64,000 nt of DNA from Nitrospira sp. CR1.1 (GCA_014055465.1 WIAF01000003.1:1-64000); one strand, 5' to 3'. Shown: positions 43,858 to 52,706, counted from the first letter of the stretch. A program made the numbers and translations. The notes: a model not told the origin generated them from the sequence alone.

Positions 43858-44124
43858 ACATGGTTCACACGCGCGAAGGGCAGGTACTTTTTCGAGCGCC
43901 TGCCCTTCCGACCATTCCAGATTCTTTTCCTTATCGCGTCCTGCGCGGGTCTCCACCTTCGCATCCAGGAGCCTGACCGGAAAGTAATCCGCTGGCACCG
44001 CTCGGGCCGCTTCCACCCGCGGCCTCCCGAAGCTGGCCATCTCATCCATAAGTCCCTGGAGGTCGGAAGACTTGGCTTTGCCGTCGCTTATCGGCGGACT
44101 GTGCTGAATCTCCCCTTTCTTCAC
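43816..44124 (-). CDS. Possible hypothetical protein, 102 residues
   Basis: GTG-started frame (MKKGEIQHSPPISDGKAKSS; LMDEMASFGRPRVEAARAVP; KVETRAGRDKEKNLEWSEGQ). Composition is charged and plausibly helical, but the binding site is weak. Its 3' end overlaps the GT4 stop and the hairpin, which argues against it. No family recognised. Confidence 0.3.
   Translation of the reverse strand: MKKGEIQHSPPISDGKAKSSDLQGLMDEMASFGRPRVEAARAVPADYFPVRLLDAKVETRAGRDKEKNLEWSEGQALEKVPALRACEPCSGLAQGSQTGSQI
43875..43908 (+). terminator. Intrinsic-type hairpin after the GT4 gene
   Basis: Perfect 10-bp stem GAAGGGCAGG/CCTGCCCTTC with a 14-nt loop, 18 nt after the stop. No T tail. Confidence 0.55.
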
Positions 44125-44235
44125 CGTCGATTAACAGCAAGTGGAGCGTACCGTCTTTGGTTATACATTAACTCCATCCGATAGGTTGTGGCCATTTGCA
44201 GTCGTTGGAGAGAATGACGGCATCTCAATCGCGAC

Positions 44236-44595
44236 CTACCAATAGGGCTTATACCCATAATGGGTATGCAGCCGCTCGGCCCAGGCAGAATCCGCCATGT
44301 CAGGCCACCGGTCCTTGTCGAACCCTTCCGCCTGCTCCAACCGTTCCCGGGACACATTCAGGATGAAGAAATCTCCTCCCGCGGAAATCGTCAGCGCGCC
44401 CCACGGAAGGGCGAACAGTTTATCGCCCAAGCCGAGAAACCCTCCGAAGGACAGCACGGCATACGCAATCCGTCCCTGGCCTAGATCGATCATGAGCGAA
44501 TCAATCTCTCCCAGATCCTCGCCTGCCGCGTTTTGAACCGCGGTGCCTTCGATCGTTGAAGCTGCGACTAATCGTCGACCAATATGTGTGGCCAT
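44236..44595 (-). CDS. PRC-barrel domain protein
   Basis: A 119-residue protein with one PRC-barrel: STIEGTAVQNAAGEDLGEID, LMIDLGQGRIAYAVLSFGG, and FALPWGALT. A short acidic tail (DKDRWPDMADSAWAERLHTH) follows, a common Nitrospira and proteobacterial arrangement. PRC-barrels are small beta folds involved in RNA processing or photosystem assembly; here it is free-standing and probably stress-related. GAGGAGGAG precedes ATG 44595. Promoter P16 lies about 100 nt upstream. Confidence 0.85.
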   Translation of the reverse strand: MATHIGRRLVAASTIEGTAVQNAAGEDLGEIDSLMIDLGQGRIAYAVLSFGGFLGLGDKLFALPWGALTISAGGDFFILNVSRERLEQAEGFDKDRWPDMADSAWAERLHTHYGYKPYW

Positions 44596-44691
44596 CACTC
44601 TCCTCCTCTGCTGTATAGGCATCACTCTCCAGGTGTCTGTATGGGATTCTTTCTCCGCCCTCGTCCATCGAGATCAACCCTCTTCCTTTTA

Positions 44692-44736
44692 GTAATACCC
44701 CCCGAACCTTTCAGGAGCAGCTAGGAAGGCCCCTAG
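44692..44736 (-). promoter_or_regulatory. CTAG-palindrome promoter P16 (PRC-barrel gene)
   Basis: Minus strand CTAGG-GGCCTT-CCTAG (44736-44721), exactly 23 nt, TATTAC (44697-44692). Its outer CTAG (44733-44736) is also the tip of the adjacent MITE. Confidence 0.65.
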
Positions 44737-44928
44737 CCCACCTTATTCTTGACGGTCCGTCGTGAAATCGCCGAGTCACATGGCGAGACCGGCGCGCGGA
44801 GCCGGGAGGACTCGTGGCGTCCTCGTGCAGAACGGTGAGGGGCCGAGGGGCGACGCCGACGGCCAAAGGCCCGTCGCAGCAGTGAATCGGCGAGTGCAGC
44901 AGAAGTGCTCACGAATAAGGCGGGCTAG
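44733..44928. mobile_element. MITE-like element, complete copy of the CTAG-type repeat
   Basis: A 196-bp element with 20-bp terminal inverted repeats matching at 18 positions: left CTAGCCCACCTTATTCTTGA, right (read inwards) CTAGCCCGCCTTATTCGTGA. CTAG at both tips suggests a 4-bp target duplication. It has no transposase. Partial or diverged copies lie at 2319, 15241 and 23941. The insertion abuts operator P16. Confidence 0.7.
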
Positions 44929-44990
44929 ACATGATGCAGCAGGAGAACGTGTCAGAAAGCCCCACTATCCAAGTGGAGTTCGGCTCGCGA

Positions 44991-47888
44991 TCAGGAGCAA
45001 CGTTCCAGGAGGGCAACCGGGCAATCACGTAGGACCTGATTGATCGGCAGCACCTGCCGCCCGTTTTCGGTGACCGTTTCGAGACGTTGGCCGGTGAGGA
45101 GATTGAGATAGTCCGATCCCGCCTTCCAGGACGGAACCGTCAGGCGGGTGTCCTGCCATGGATCGTCAGGCTGCGTCGAAGCCCCGGACGTTTGGATCAG
45201 CTCCGTACTGAGACGTGGAAACACGGCGACGATGGCCTGTTCGTGATGCAATCGAGCAAAGGCACAGATATTCGACTTCCGGACGCCGTCGCAATCGAGC
45301 GGCACATAATCGCCTTCGAGATAGAGTGCCGCATGTTCCCGCCTGTGACGAAGGCCGGTTTGGAGCAGATACAACTTGATCCGGCCATCTTCCCAGGATT
45401 CCATCAACCGGCGAACCAGCGCCGTCCGGCCGACATCATCCTGGCGACCATGTTGCTGACATTCTTTCAACAGGCTGGCCCGAAGATCGAAATCAACCGG
45501 CCTCCGATTGTCGGGATCGACGAGACTCAAGTCCCATAATTCCGTGCCCTGGTAACAATCGGGAATTCCCGGCGCAGTCATCTTCACCAGCAACTGCGCT
45601 AAGGCGTTGTTCATGCCGCATCGGGCCACAAACGCGTGAAACCGGAGAAACTCCTCGAGGAACGGATTGGAGGAGGATCGGTCGAGGATGGCGCGAACAA
45701 ATTTCCGCACCGCCGCTTCGTAGTCTTCCCGGGGATTGATCCATGCGGTATGCACCTTCGCCTCGCGCAGCGCTTTGACCATATACTGCTCAATACGCTG
45801 CGTGAACCCCTCAGACTGGCTCTGATCCATCGGAGTCGAGGGCCACACTCCCAGCAGCGTTTGGTACAACAGGTATTCCTCATTACGATCAGGAGCCACG
45901 ATCTCATCGACTTCGGTCCGGAAACGCCTGTTGTGTTTCGCCCAGGAGGCCAGGACAGTCCTCCAACGCTCGGGGATCTCCGACAACACGTTGATTCTCG
46001 CACGCACATCCTCGCCACGCTTGGTGTCATGCGTCGACGTGGTCAGAAGCGAGTGGGGCCAGTGCGCGCACCGTTCTCGGAGAGCCTTATGAAATGCCTC
46101 CACGGACAGTCCATATTGAGCCGGTTCGCCACCGACTTCATTGAGGGAGACCAAGCGGTTATACATATAGAAGGCCGTGTCCTCAATCCCTTTTGCGGTC
46201 ACAGGACTGGTGGTCTGTTGGAACTTGGTCACAAATCGCATCTGATCTGCTCGGGGCAATTTAATGCGATCGTCCAATCGCTTCAACAGAATGTCCCTGA
46301 CGAAATCGAAGACCTGGCCGCTCAAGGTAGGATTGCGGCGTTTCGCCCGGTTCACGGCCATCATGATGTAGGTCCGGTCCCGCTCCAACACGTCTTTCTG
46401 GTCCGCCGTGATGTAGGAGCGATACACGGGAAAGCAGGCGATTAGTTCGGTGATGGCATGGGTCAGACTATTCAGCGTGAAATCCCGGTATTGCCGGTCT
46501 TTTTCAGAGAGGAGATTCAATTGGTGCCCAAGCACATGGAGTTCGCTGGACATCGATGCCCGCATGATCAACTTTTTCGTCAGATAGACCAGATCGTCGT
46601 ACACGATCCGCTGACCGACGAAACGCTGATAGACGGCATCCATGGACCGTTCCTTCGCAGACTGCACGAAGAGCCCGTTGACCAGATTTAAAAAGTCGTA
46701 GCCGGTGGTGCCTGAGACCGGCCAGGTCGCGGGAAGCGATTCTCCTTTGCCGAGAATCTTTTCTACGACGACGAACAATGAGGCCGGTTCGCCGGATGGG
46801 GCCGGCTGGAGTTCCCTGGAAGCCCACTCCTGCAATTGCACCAGGTAATGTTCCGGGTCATACAACCCATCCACATGGTCGATGCGAAGGCCCGTCGCCA
46901 CTCCGCTCTTCAGAAGGCGAAACACCACTTGATGAGATTCGTGGAAGACACGCGATTCTTCCGTGCGTATCGCGGCCAATTCATTGATATCGAAGAAGCG
47001 CCGGTAATTGATTTCTTCGGAAGCCACTCGCCAGGAAGCCAGACGATAGCTCTGCTCGTTGAGCAACGCGTCCAGGCGGTCGAAGCTGGCCGAATCTCCT
47101 TTCACACCGTTGTACGTCTCCACACTGGCCGACAGGTGGGCTCGAATCGTCTCACTGTCGTGGAGCAAGTCCGACAGCCGGCGCCTGATGATGCGTTCTT
47201 CCCGATACCGTTCAGCGATTCGATCGGGATCCCGCTCATTCCTCGGCGGAAGATTCTTCAATGCGGTCAGAATGCTGCGTAGTTCTTGAACATGGTCATC
47301 CTGCTCTCCATCACGCCCCGTCAGATCAGCCAGGCGGAACGACAATATTCCCGCCCACGACTGAGGCGCAACGGGAAACCGGTGTTCAAAATAGGTGACG
47401 AGGAACCCGCCGTCCGCATAGGCGAGCTGGATCTCCTGATTTTCCAACACCGCCCCATACTGTTCACCCAGGATGGGCAGCAACACTTTGTCTTCGAGTT
47501 CGCGCTTTAACGGCGACCAGTCGATGTCAAAGGCCGTTGCATATCGCGAGCCGGGACCGTGCTCAAGGACATCCCACCACCAGCGGTTCTCTCTGGATCC
47601 GATCCCCATGTGATTCGGAACCACATCCAACAACAGTCCCATGTCGTACTGCCGGAGAGCCGCCGTGAAGGCGGCAAAATCCTCTTCCGTCCCCAGTTCC
47701 GGATTGAGGCATTCAGGGTCCACCAGGTCATACCCGTGCATACTGCCAGGCACGGCTTTTAAAATAGAGGACACATAACAATCTGTGATTCCGAGCGCAT
47801 GCAGGTAGGGCACGATGCGAGTGGCGTCACGAAACGTAAACGTATGGTTCAACTGAAGACGGTAGGTCGCAACGGGTATACGCGGCAT
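44991..47888 (-). CDS. treY: Malto-oligosyltrehalose synthase
   Basis: A 965-residue GH13 enzyme isomerising the terminal alpha-1,4 bond of maltooligosaccharides to alpha-1,1. Motifs: RIPVATYRLQLNHTFTFRDA at the N-terminus, LDVVPNHMGIGSRENRWWWD, GLRIDHVDGLYDP (nucleophile Asp), then VVEKILGKGESLP and LTTSTHDTKRGEDVRARINV, all diagnostic of TreY. The family-typical MPRIPVATYRLQ start at 47888 is preferred over the GTG at 47903. It lies 25 nt after glgC, so glgC-treY is an operon, while treZ is elsewhere in the window. Confidence 0.95.
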   Translation of the reverse strand: MPRIPVATYRLQLNHTFTFRDATRIVPYLHALGITDCYVSSILKAVPGSMHGYDLVDPECLNPELGTEEDFAAFTAALRQYDMGLLLDVVPNHMGIGSRENRWWWDVLEHGPGSRYATAFDIDWSPLKRELEDKVLLPILGEQYGAVLENQEIQLAYADGGFLVTYFEHRFPVAPQSWAGILSFRLADLTGRDGEQDDHVQELRSILTALKNLPPRNERDPDRIAERYREERIIRRRLSDLLHDSETIRAHLSASVETYNGVKGDSASFDRLDALLNEQSYRLASWRVASEEINYRRFFDINELAAIRTEESRVFHESHQVVFRLLKSGVATGLRIDHVDGLYDPEHYLVQLQEWASRELQPAPSGEPASLFVVVEKILGKGESLPATWPVSGTTGYDFLNLVNGLFVQSAKERSMDAVYQRFVGQRIVYDDLVYLTKKLIMRASMSSELHVLGHQLNLLSEKDRQYRDFTLNSLTHAITELIACFPVYRSYITADQKDVLERDRTYIMMAVNRAKRRNPTLSGQVFDFVRDILLKRLDDRIKLPRADQMRFVTKFQQTTSPVTAKGIEDTAFYMYNRLVSLNEVGGEPAQYGLSVEAFHKALRERCAHWPHSLLTTSTHDTKRGEDVRARINVLSEIPERWRTVLASWAKHNRRFRTEVDEIVAPDRNEEYLLYQTLLGVWPSTPMDQSQSEGFTQRIEQYMVKALREAKVHTAWINPREDYEAAVRKFVRAILDRSSSNPFLEEFLRFHAFVARCGMNNALAQLLVKMTAPGIPDCYQGTELWDLSLVDPDNRRPVDFDLRASLLKECQQHGRQDDVGRTALVRRLMESWEDGRIKLYLLQTGLRHRREHAALYLEGDYVPLDCDGVRKSNICAFARLHHEQAIVAVFPRLSTELIQTSGASTQPDDPWQDTRLTVPSWKAGSDYLNLLTGQRLETVTENGRQVLPINQVLRDCPVALLERCS

Positions 47889-47913
47889 AATGTTCACTGA
47901 CAAGCGACGCGGT

Positions 47914-49173
47914 TCAATATGACGGCAGGCGACGCTTATGCTCCTCCGTTCCCGCCGAGGGTTTCGGAATCACCAACACTCCCGACTCGGCCCAATGTGA
48001 TGGCGAATCGATCTCCTCGTCACGAGGCCCCAGATCGGCATGAGCCGGAATGGAGTTGTGACGGTCGACGACGACACGCTGCAGCCTTGCGCCCGCGCCG
48101 ATGTGGGTATGGTCGAAGATAATGGAGTCTTCGATATAGGCGCCGGGGTCAATTCGCACATGGCGGCCAATGATCGACCGTCTGATGTCGCCTTCGATTG
48201 CGCGACTGCCTTCGCCGATCAGTGCATGATCCACATAACAATTCACCAGACTTGCCGGGGGTCCATAAGACGGTTCCGTTCTGATCGGCCATTCCCGGTT
48301 GCGCAGCTCACAGGATGGAGTATCCCCAAGTAAATCCATATTCGCCTGCCAATAGGCCTGGATGGTACCGACGTCACGCCAATATCCCGGCTCTTCGTAA
48401 GCGGCCACTCCGGGGATTTCATTATCGTGGAAATTGTAGGCCATTACCTGGTCTGTCTTGAGCCGGCGCGGGAGAATATCGCGGCCGAAGTCATGCGACC
48501 CTCCGCTTTTCGCGTCTTCTTCCAAGGCCTGGACCAGCACATCGGCATTGAACAAGTAATTTCCCATTGAGGAGAGCGCACACGTCGGATCGCCCGGCAT
48601 AGGTTTAGGGATCGGCGGTTTTTCGTCGAATCCCACGACCCGACTGTTGTGATCGATCTCCACGATCCCGAATCCCTGCGCGGCGGCCACAGGAACTGGT
48701 AACGTCGCAACCGAGACATCAGCATCTCTCTCAAGGTGAAACTGTAGCATCTGCCGAATATCCATTCGGTAGATATGGTCCGCGCCGAACACCGCGACGA
48801 TATCGGGAGCAAAATCACGGATGAGGTTGATGTTCTGAAACACCGCGTCAGCGGTGCCTTCATACCATCCCGCGCCGGAATTCATTTGAGGAGGGACGAC
48901 GGTCACGAACTGCCGGTCCCCATCACCGATGCGCCAGGCCTTCCGGAGATGCTCGATCAACGACTGCGATCGATATTGTACCATTACATGCATGCCCAGA
49001 ATGCCGGAGTTGTAGAAATTGCTCAGGACGAAATCAATGATGCGATAGGCTCCGCCGAACGGGACAGCCGGCTTACTGCGCGCTCCCGTCAGCGGCATAA
49101 GGCGCGTCCCCTTCCCGCCCGCCAGAATCATGGCTAGAACGCGGGGCTGTTTGATTCGTCCGTGCTTCGGCAT
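47914..49173 (-). CDS. glgC: Glucose-1-phosphate adenylyltransferase (ADP-glucose pyrophosphorylase)
   Basis: A 419-residue enzyme forming ADP-glucose from glucose-1-phosphate and ATP, the committed step of glycogen synthesis. Signature pieces: AMILAGGKGTRLMPLTGARS, KPAVPFGGAYRIIDFVLSNF, NSGI, VVPPQM, YEGTADAVFQNINLI, FGADHIYRMD and the C-terminal left-handed beta-helix (IGRHVRIDPGAYIEDSII). GGGGAG precedes ATG 49173. Expression probably from P17, linking storage synthesis to the CTAG regulon. Confidence 0.96.
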   Translation of the reverse strand: MPKHGRIKQPRVLAMILAGGKGTRLMPLTGARSKPAVPFGGAYRIIDFVLSNFYNSGILGMHVMVQYRSQSLIEHLRKAWRIGDGDRQFVTVVPPQMNSGAGWYEGTADAVFQNINLIRDFAPDIVAVFGADHIYRMDIRQMLQFHLERDADVSVATLPVPVAAAQGFGIVEIDHNSRVVGFDEKPPIPKPMPGDPTCALSSMGNYLFNADVLVQALEEDAKSGGSHDFGRDILPRRLKTDQVMAYNFHDNEIPGVAAYEEPGYWRDVGTIQAYWQANMDLLGDTPSCELRNREWPIRTEPSYGPPASLVNCYVDHALIGEGSRAIEGDIRRSIIGRHVRIDPGAYIEDSIIFDHTHIGAGARLQRVVVDRHNSIPAHADLGPRDEEIDSPSHWAESGVLVIPKPSAGTEEHKRRLPSY

Positions 49174-49225
49174 GTTGCTCCCCAGTGAACAAGGCGCTCG
49201 AGCAGTGCGTCGAGCGAGGACTACC

Positions 49226-49270
49226 ACCCTACAAAAGATGCCGTCGATGCCGTACTGGACAAACCCCTAG
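49226..49270 (-). promoter_or_regulatory. CTAG-type promoter P17 (glgC-treY)
   Basis: Minus strand CTAGG-GGTTTG-TCCAG (49270-49255), 23 nt, TAGGGT (49231-49226). glgC starts at 49173. Confidence 0.55.
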
Positions 49271-49510
49271 CACATTCTGAGCGGCAACTCTCGATAGGGC
49301 GCAGAGCAATATCAGCGCATCGGCGCTGAAGACGTTCGTTGACGAATGTGCGTCATCAATGATCCGGGTTGCCTCCTCGCGCGCGGTATTCGCGAGCTAT
49401 TCTCCTGCACTCGCCCATTCACGGCTGCGACAGACCTTCGGCCAGCGGGCTCGCACCTCACCCCTCTATCGTCTTGCAGGAGTACGCCATAGGTCCTCCA
49501 GGGTCCTCCA

Positions 49511-49602
49511 CTAGGCGGATCCCCGGATCATCCTTGCCCGCACTGTATGTTCTTGAACCAGGGAGTCTCCTAGTGCTCTCCCGCGAATTTGCTTCTTAGG
49601 AT
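49511..49602 (+). promoter_or_regulatory. CTAG-type promoter P18/P19 (zinc ribbon 2)
   Basis: Two elements: CTAGG-CGGATC-CCCGG (49511-49526) and CCAGG-GAGTCT-CCTAG (49558-49573). After the second, exactly 23 nt, TAGGAT (49597-49602). The gene starts at 49657. Confidence 0.55.
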
Positions 49603-49656
49603 GTACTCGACACAAAAGAGAACTTCACAGACCTTCATCGGAAGGGGGCACACACT

Positions 49657-49878
49657 ATGAATTGTGATCGATGCAGTAGTTTGATGTTTCCGGTTGCGCT
49701 TCAGGATTGGGGCGGCGGGCTAGTGAGTCAGGACATAGCGGCCTGGCGGTGCTTCGCCTGCGGAGAAATCGTGGATCAGATCATCGCGGAGAATCGCACT
49801 CGCGGAGGAGAGGATGTGGAAGACTGGCGACGAGGTGGCGCTCGTCGACGGGTCAATGCCATCGGCTTGCTACGGTAA
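49657..49878 (+). CDS. Small zinc-ribbon protein, family copy 2
   Basis: A 73-residue protein opening MNCDRCSSLMFP with the second knuckle in WRCFACGEIVDQIIAENR. It shares the CG-[DE]-I-[IV]-D-x-[IV]-I-x-x-N-R signature with copies at 8389 and 50759. AAGGGGG precedes the ATG. Under P19. Zinc binding is predicted; the partner is unknown. Confidence 0.75.
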   Translation: MNCDRCSSLMFPVALQDWGGGLVSQDIAAWRCFACGEIVDQIIAENRTRGGEDVEDWRRGGARRRVNAIGLLR

Positions 49879-49907
49879 ACGTGTACAGCAATCCTATCTC
49901 TCATCCC

Positions 49908-49935
49908 GGGCGCCGCTGAGCACTCATCGGCGCCC
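49908..49935 (+). terminator. Hairpin after zinc ribbon 2
   Basis: GGGCGCCG/CGGCGCCC, perfect 8-bp stem with a 12-nt loop, 30 nt after the stop. From 49936 to 50285 no supported gene is seen. Confidence 0.5.
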
Positions 49936-50285
49936 CCATTGTGCCTGCCTCAAGCTCGTTCTATCCCCGGCCGTGCTGCCTCATGGACCGGCCGGAGGTC
50001 GGATCATACCCGTCAAACGGTTACCTCACCATTGACCGCATCACAGGAACCGGCGGAATCGTCATGGCATCACCTCCAGCTTGATTGGCGAGTTCCCGTC
50101 ATCCGGTCTTGCGCCGGCGGCTCACCGAGCGGTGATTGTCTTATGGAGTGTATCGTCCGGCGGTGCTTTGCGCAGGGTGTGTGGGAGACCTGGTTGCGCG
50201 ATGAGCGGACTCGGTATGAGTGGCGTAACCGGTCGCCAGCTGCGGCGACGGTGGGCATTGACGCGGCGCCCATGGGCGGAAGGGT

Positions 50286-50633
50286 TTACAATCGAATCGT
50301 GATGCTGCTTCGTCCGGAGACCGGGTCAAGGCTGGTGACCATTGTCCGAACCCTTCGCTCGACCACGCTCTCGATTCGCTCCATGAGCACATCCTGGCAA
50401 GAGATAAACATGGCCTCATGGAACTGCCTCAGCAGGGCCCGCCCCTCTTCGGACTGAGCCAATCGCGCTTCGGCGGGAACGGCGCCATTTCTCGTGATGG
50501 TCGCATTGATCACATCGTCGGCGAGTTGAACCTGAACGTGCGAGTAGTTCGACTTCATGAACTCCGTATGGAAGTTTAGAATCGCCAGCATGACGGCGTA
50601 CTCAAGATCGGCGGTGCTCCTGGCCTGCCCCAT
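50286..50633 (-). CDS. DUF2294 family protein
   Basis: A 115-residue protein. Features: FHTEFMKSNYSHVQVQLADDVINATI, an AEARLAQSEEGRALLRQFHEAMF helix, and a terminal strand pattern (RVRTMVTSLDPVSGRSSITI) resembling DUF2294 proteins found in many bacteria, some linked to Na+/bicarbonate-type transporters. Its position 0.3 kb before zinc ribbon 3 and near the DAB locus is suggestive only. A G-rich leader (GGGGGATAGGGG) precedes the ATG. Confidence 0.7.
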   Translation of the reverse strand: MGQARSTADLEYAVMLAILNFHTEFMKSNYSHVQVQLADDVINATITRNGAVPAEARLAQSEEGRALLRQFHEAMFISCQDVLMERIESVVERRVRTMVTSLDPVSGRSSITIRL

Positions 50634-50758
50634 ACCCTATCCCCCAATTTCCTGCGCATGGCTTGAGGAGACGGCACGAGAACAAGCTGCCTGTCCTCGC
50701 TCGCAGCCGTCACACGCCGCCCCAGGGTTATCTCCCGGTCGAAGCCCGGACAGCACTA

Positions 50759-50959
50759 TCATGACAGCGAGGTCACCACCGCAAGCCGGGCCCGATCCCC
50801 GCGAGGCTCCGCCCGTTCACGCCGGTTTTTTAGAATGACCGGATCAACAATGTCGCCGCACATCATGCAATGTAACGCCTGAAACCCTTGGCCCGCGGTT
50901 TCTAAGGCATGGTCATAGTCTTCTCGATACATGGGACTCTTGCATCGCAGGCAATTCAT
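50759..50959 (-). CDS. Small zinc-ribbon protein, family copy 3
   Basis: A 66-residue protein: MNCLRCKSPMYREDYDHALE, second knuckle CMMCGDIVDPVILKNRRERA. Closest in style to copy 2 (both begin MNC-x-x-C). GGAGG precedes ATG 50959. No CTAG palindrome with proper -10 spacing upstream, unlike copies 1 and 2. Confidence 0.75.
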   Translation of the reverse strand: MNCLRCKSPMYREDYDHALETAGQGFQALHCMMCGDIVDPVILKNRRERAEPRGDRARLAVVTSLS

Positions 50960-51226
50960 GACGCCTCCGTCCTGGCTATGTGTTGGTGCAGGAGCGCACA
51001 CACTTTGTTCCTGACCCCAAAGGAGTGCAAAGACTGGTCCAGGAGTCGCCCAGGTGAAATCGTGGCACAGCCGGTGCCGGATTCATCTGAACATCTGGAG
51101 TTATCGAGGATTGAGCGAGTGGGAGCGGCTCGTGCAACAGGATGTTTGGCGCGACCGGTGAAAAAGATGTGTGCGCGCGCACCAACGCAGCATGGACCGT
51201 GCACCGGCACTCGAAAGCCGGACGGA

Positions 51227-52633
51227 TTACGCGCGAGGTTTTCGGCGGCGATCCAACATCCAGCGCGTGACACCGAGCTGCTTTGCAGCTAACGTTTTGT
51301 TCCCGCCGGAACGGGCCAACACTTCTTCGATGATCCGGTCTTCCAGATCGGCCAGGGTCTGCGCACCAACCTGAAAACTGATGTGAACCTGTGCTTGATC
51401 AACAGGTGATGCACTGGGAGGAGGAGTCGCGGGAAATGCGCGGACCGATGTGGAGGCTGCCTGCTGAACGTCTCCGGGAAAGTTGGCAGCTTCCAGGGTC
51501 GCCCCTCCGCAGAACAAGACGGCGCGCTCTATCAAATTGCTCAGTTCCCGCACATTGCCGGGAAGCTGATACTCATACAGTAACGCCTGCGCGCTGGCTC
51601 CCAACGCCCGGACCGGTTTTGTGAGAGCCAACGCCGACCGGGTCAGGAATTGTTCCGCCAAAGGAATGATATCCTCCCGCCTCTCGCGGAGCGGCGGGAC
51701 GACCAGGGTCACGACATTCAATCGGAAGTACAGGTCCTCCCGGAACTCTCCCTTGGCTACCGCCTCCTTCAAATTACGATTGGTCGCAGCCATCACCCGG
51801 ACATCGATGGGGATGTTCGCGGCGCCGCCGACCCTGCGGATCGTGCGTTCTTCCAATACCCGGAGCAGCTTCGCCTGCAACGCCAGCGGCAAGTCCCCGA
51901 TTTCGTCAAAAAAGATGGTTCCCCCATCGGCCAACTCGAGCAGACCGCATTTTCTGCCGGCCGCTCCGGTAAAAGCCCCCTTTTCATGCCCGAACAGCTC
52001 GCTCTCGAAAAGGTCCCGAGGGATCGAGGGGCAGTCCACCTCCACACAAGGCTTTCCGGCGCGGGGGCTGTTGTAATGGATGACCCTGCCCATGTACTGC
52101 TTGCCGGTTCCCGTTTCGCCTTGCAGCAACACCGTCACCCGGTCGTTTTTAATGAGTTCCTGCAGGTGGGCCAGAAAGGTTCTGGTGACGGGACTTCGGG
52201 CAATCACACGATCGAGCGCATACCGGGCAGCATCCTGTCCGCTGTGCAACTGCACCTGACGCTGCAGCGTCAGAAACTCCGTCGCCCGCCGGAGCGTGTG
52301 AAGAAGATCGTCCATATCAATGCTCTTGGCGACGAAATCAAACGCGCCCAGCCGCATCGCCTCCACCGCATCTTTCACCGTCCCCCTCGCGGTCAACACA
52401 ATGACCGGAAGCCCCGGCACTATCTGTTTCACCCGGGCTAATACATCCAACCCGGAAAGATTCGGCATCACAAGATCAGCGACGAGCACATCGGGCTCAA
52501 AGGACCGCAGGAGTCCCAGGGCCTCCTCTCCGGAGCCGGCCGTTTGCACGACGTACCCCTGATCGCGCAGGCGCAAGGCAAACGCCTCACGAACCGACAC
52601 CTCATCTTCCAGCAACAACAGTTGCCACGCCAT
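51227..52633 (-). CDS. NtrC-family sigma-54-dependent response regulator
   Basis: A 468-residue regulator. Receiver (LLLLEDEVSVREAFALRLRD; acceptor Asp in DVLVADLVMPNLSG), AAA+ domain with Walker A GETGTGKQ, the sigma-54 contact GAFTGA, Walker B GGTIFFDEIGDLP, and R-finger region, then a Fis-type HTH (NKTLAAKQLGVTRWMLDRRR). ATG 52633 is preferred since the receiver begins four residues later; GTG 52666 is possible. It directly follows its probable kinase (52707) and lies beside the PII-like/dabA/dabB genes. No clear -24/-12 promoter was found there by eye. Confidence 0.93.
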   Translation of the reverse strand: MAWQLLLLEDEVSVREAFALRLRDQGYVVQTAGSGEEALGLLRSFEPDVLVADLVMPNLSGLDVLARVKQIVPGLPVIVLTARGTVKDAVEAMRLGAFDFVAKSIDMDDLLHTLRRATEFLTLQRQVQLHSGQDAARYALDRVIARSPVTRTFLAHLQELIKNDRVTVLLQGETGTGKQYMGRVIHYNSPRAGKPCVEVDCPSIPRDLFESELFGHEKGAFTGAAGRKCGLLELADGGTIFFDEIGDLPLALQAKLLRVLEERTIRRVGGAANIPIDVRVMAATNRNLKEAVAKGEFREDLYFRLNVVTLVVPPLRERREDIIPLAEQFLTRSALALTKPVRALGASAQALLYEYQLPGNVRELSNLIERAVLFCGGATLEAANFPGDVQQAASTSVRAFPATPPPSASPVDQAQVHISFQVGAQTLADLEDRIIEEVLARSGGNKTLAAKQLGVTRWMLDRRRKPRA

Positions 52634-52706
52634 ATCAGGACATTCCGCCTTCCAGGCGACCGCCACACATCAGGTGTTTCGTATGCATACCTATCCCGAT
52701 TCTCCG

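Noticed and set aside
49983-50084. Small plus-strand frame (MDRPEVGSYPSNGYLTIDRI)
   Set aside because: Looks coding-like but has no binding site and only 33 residues; not supported.
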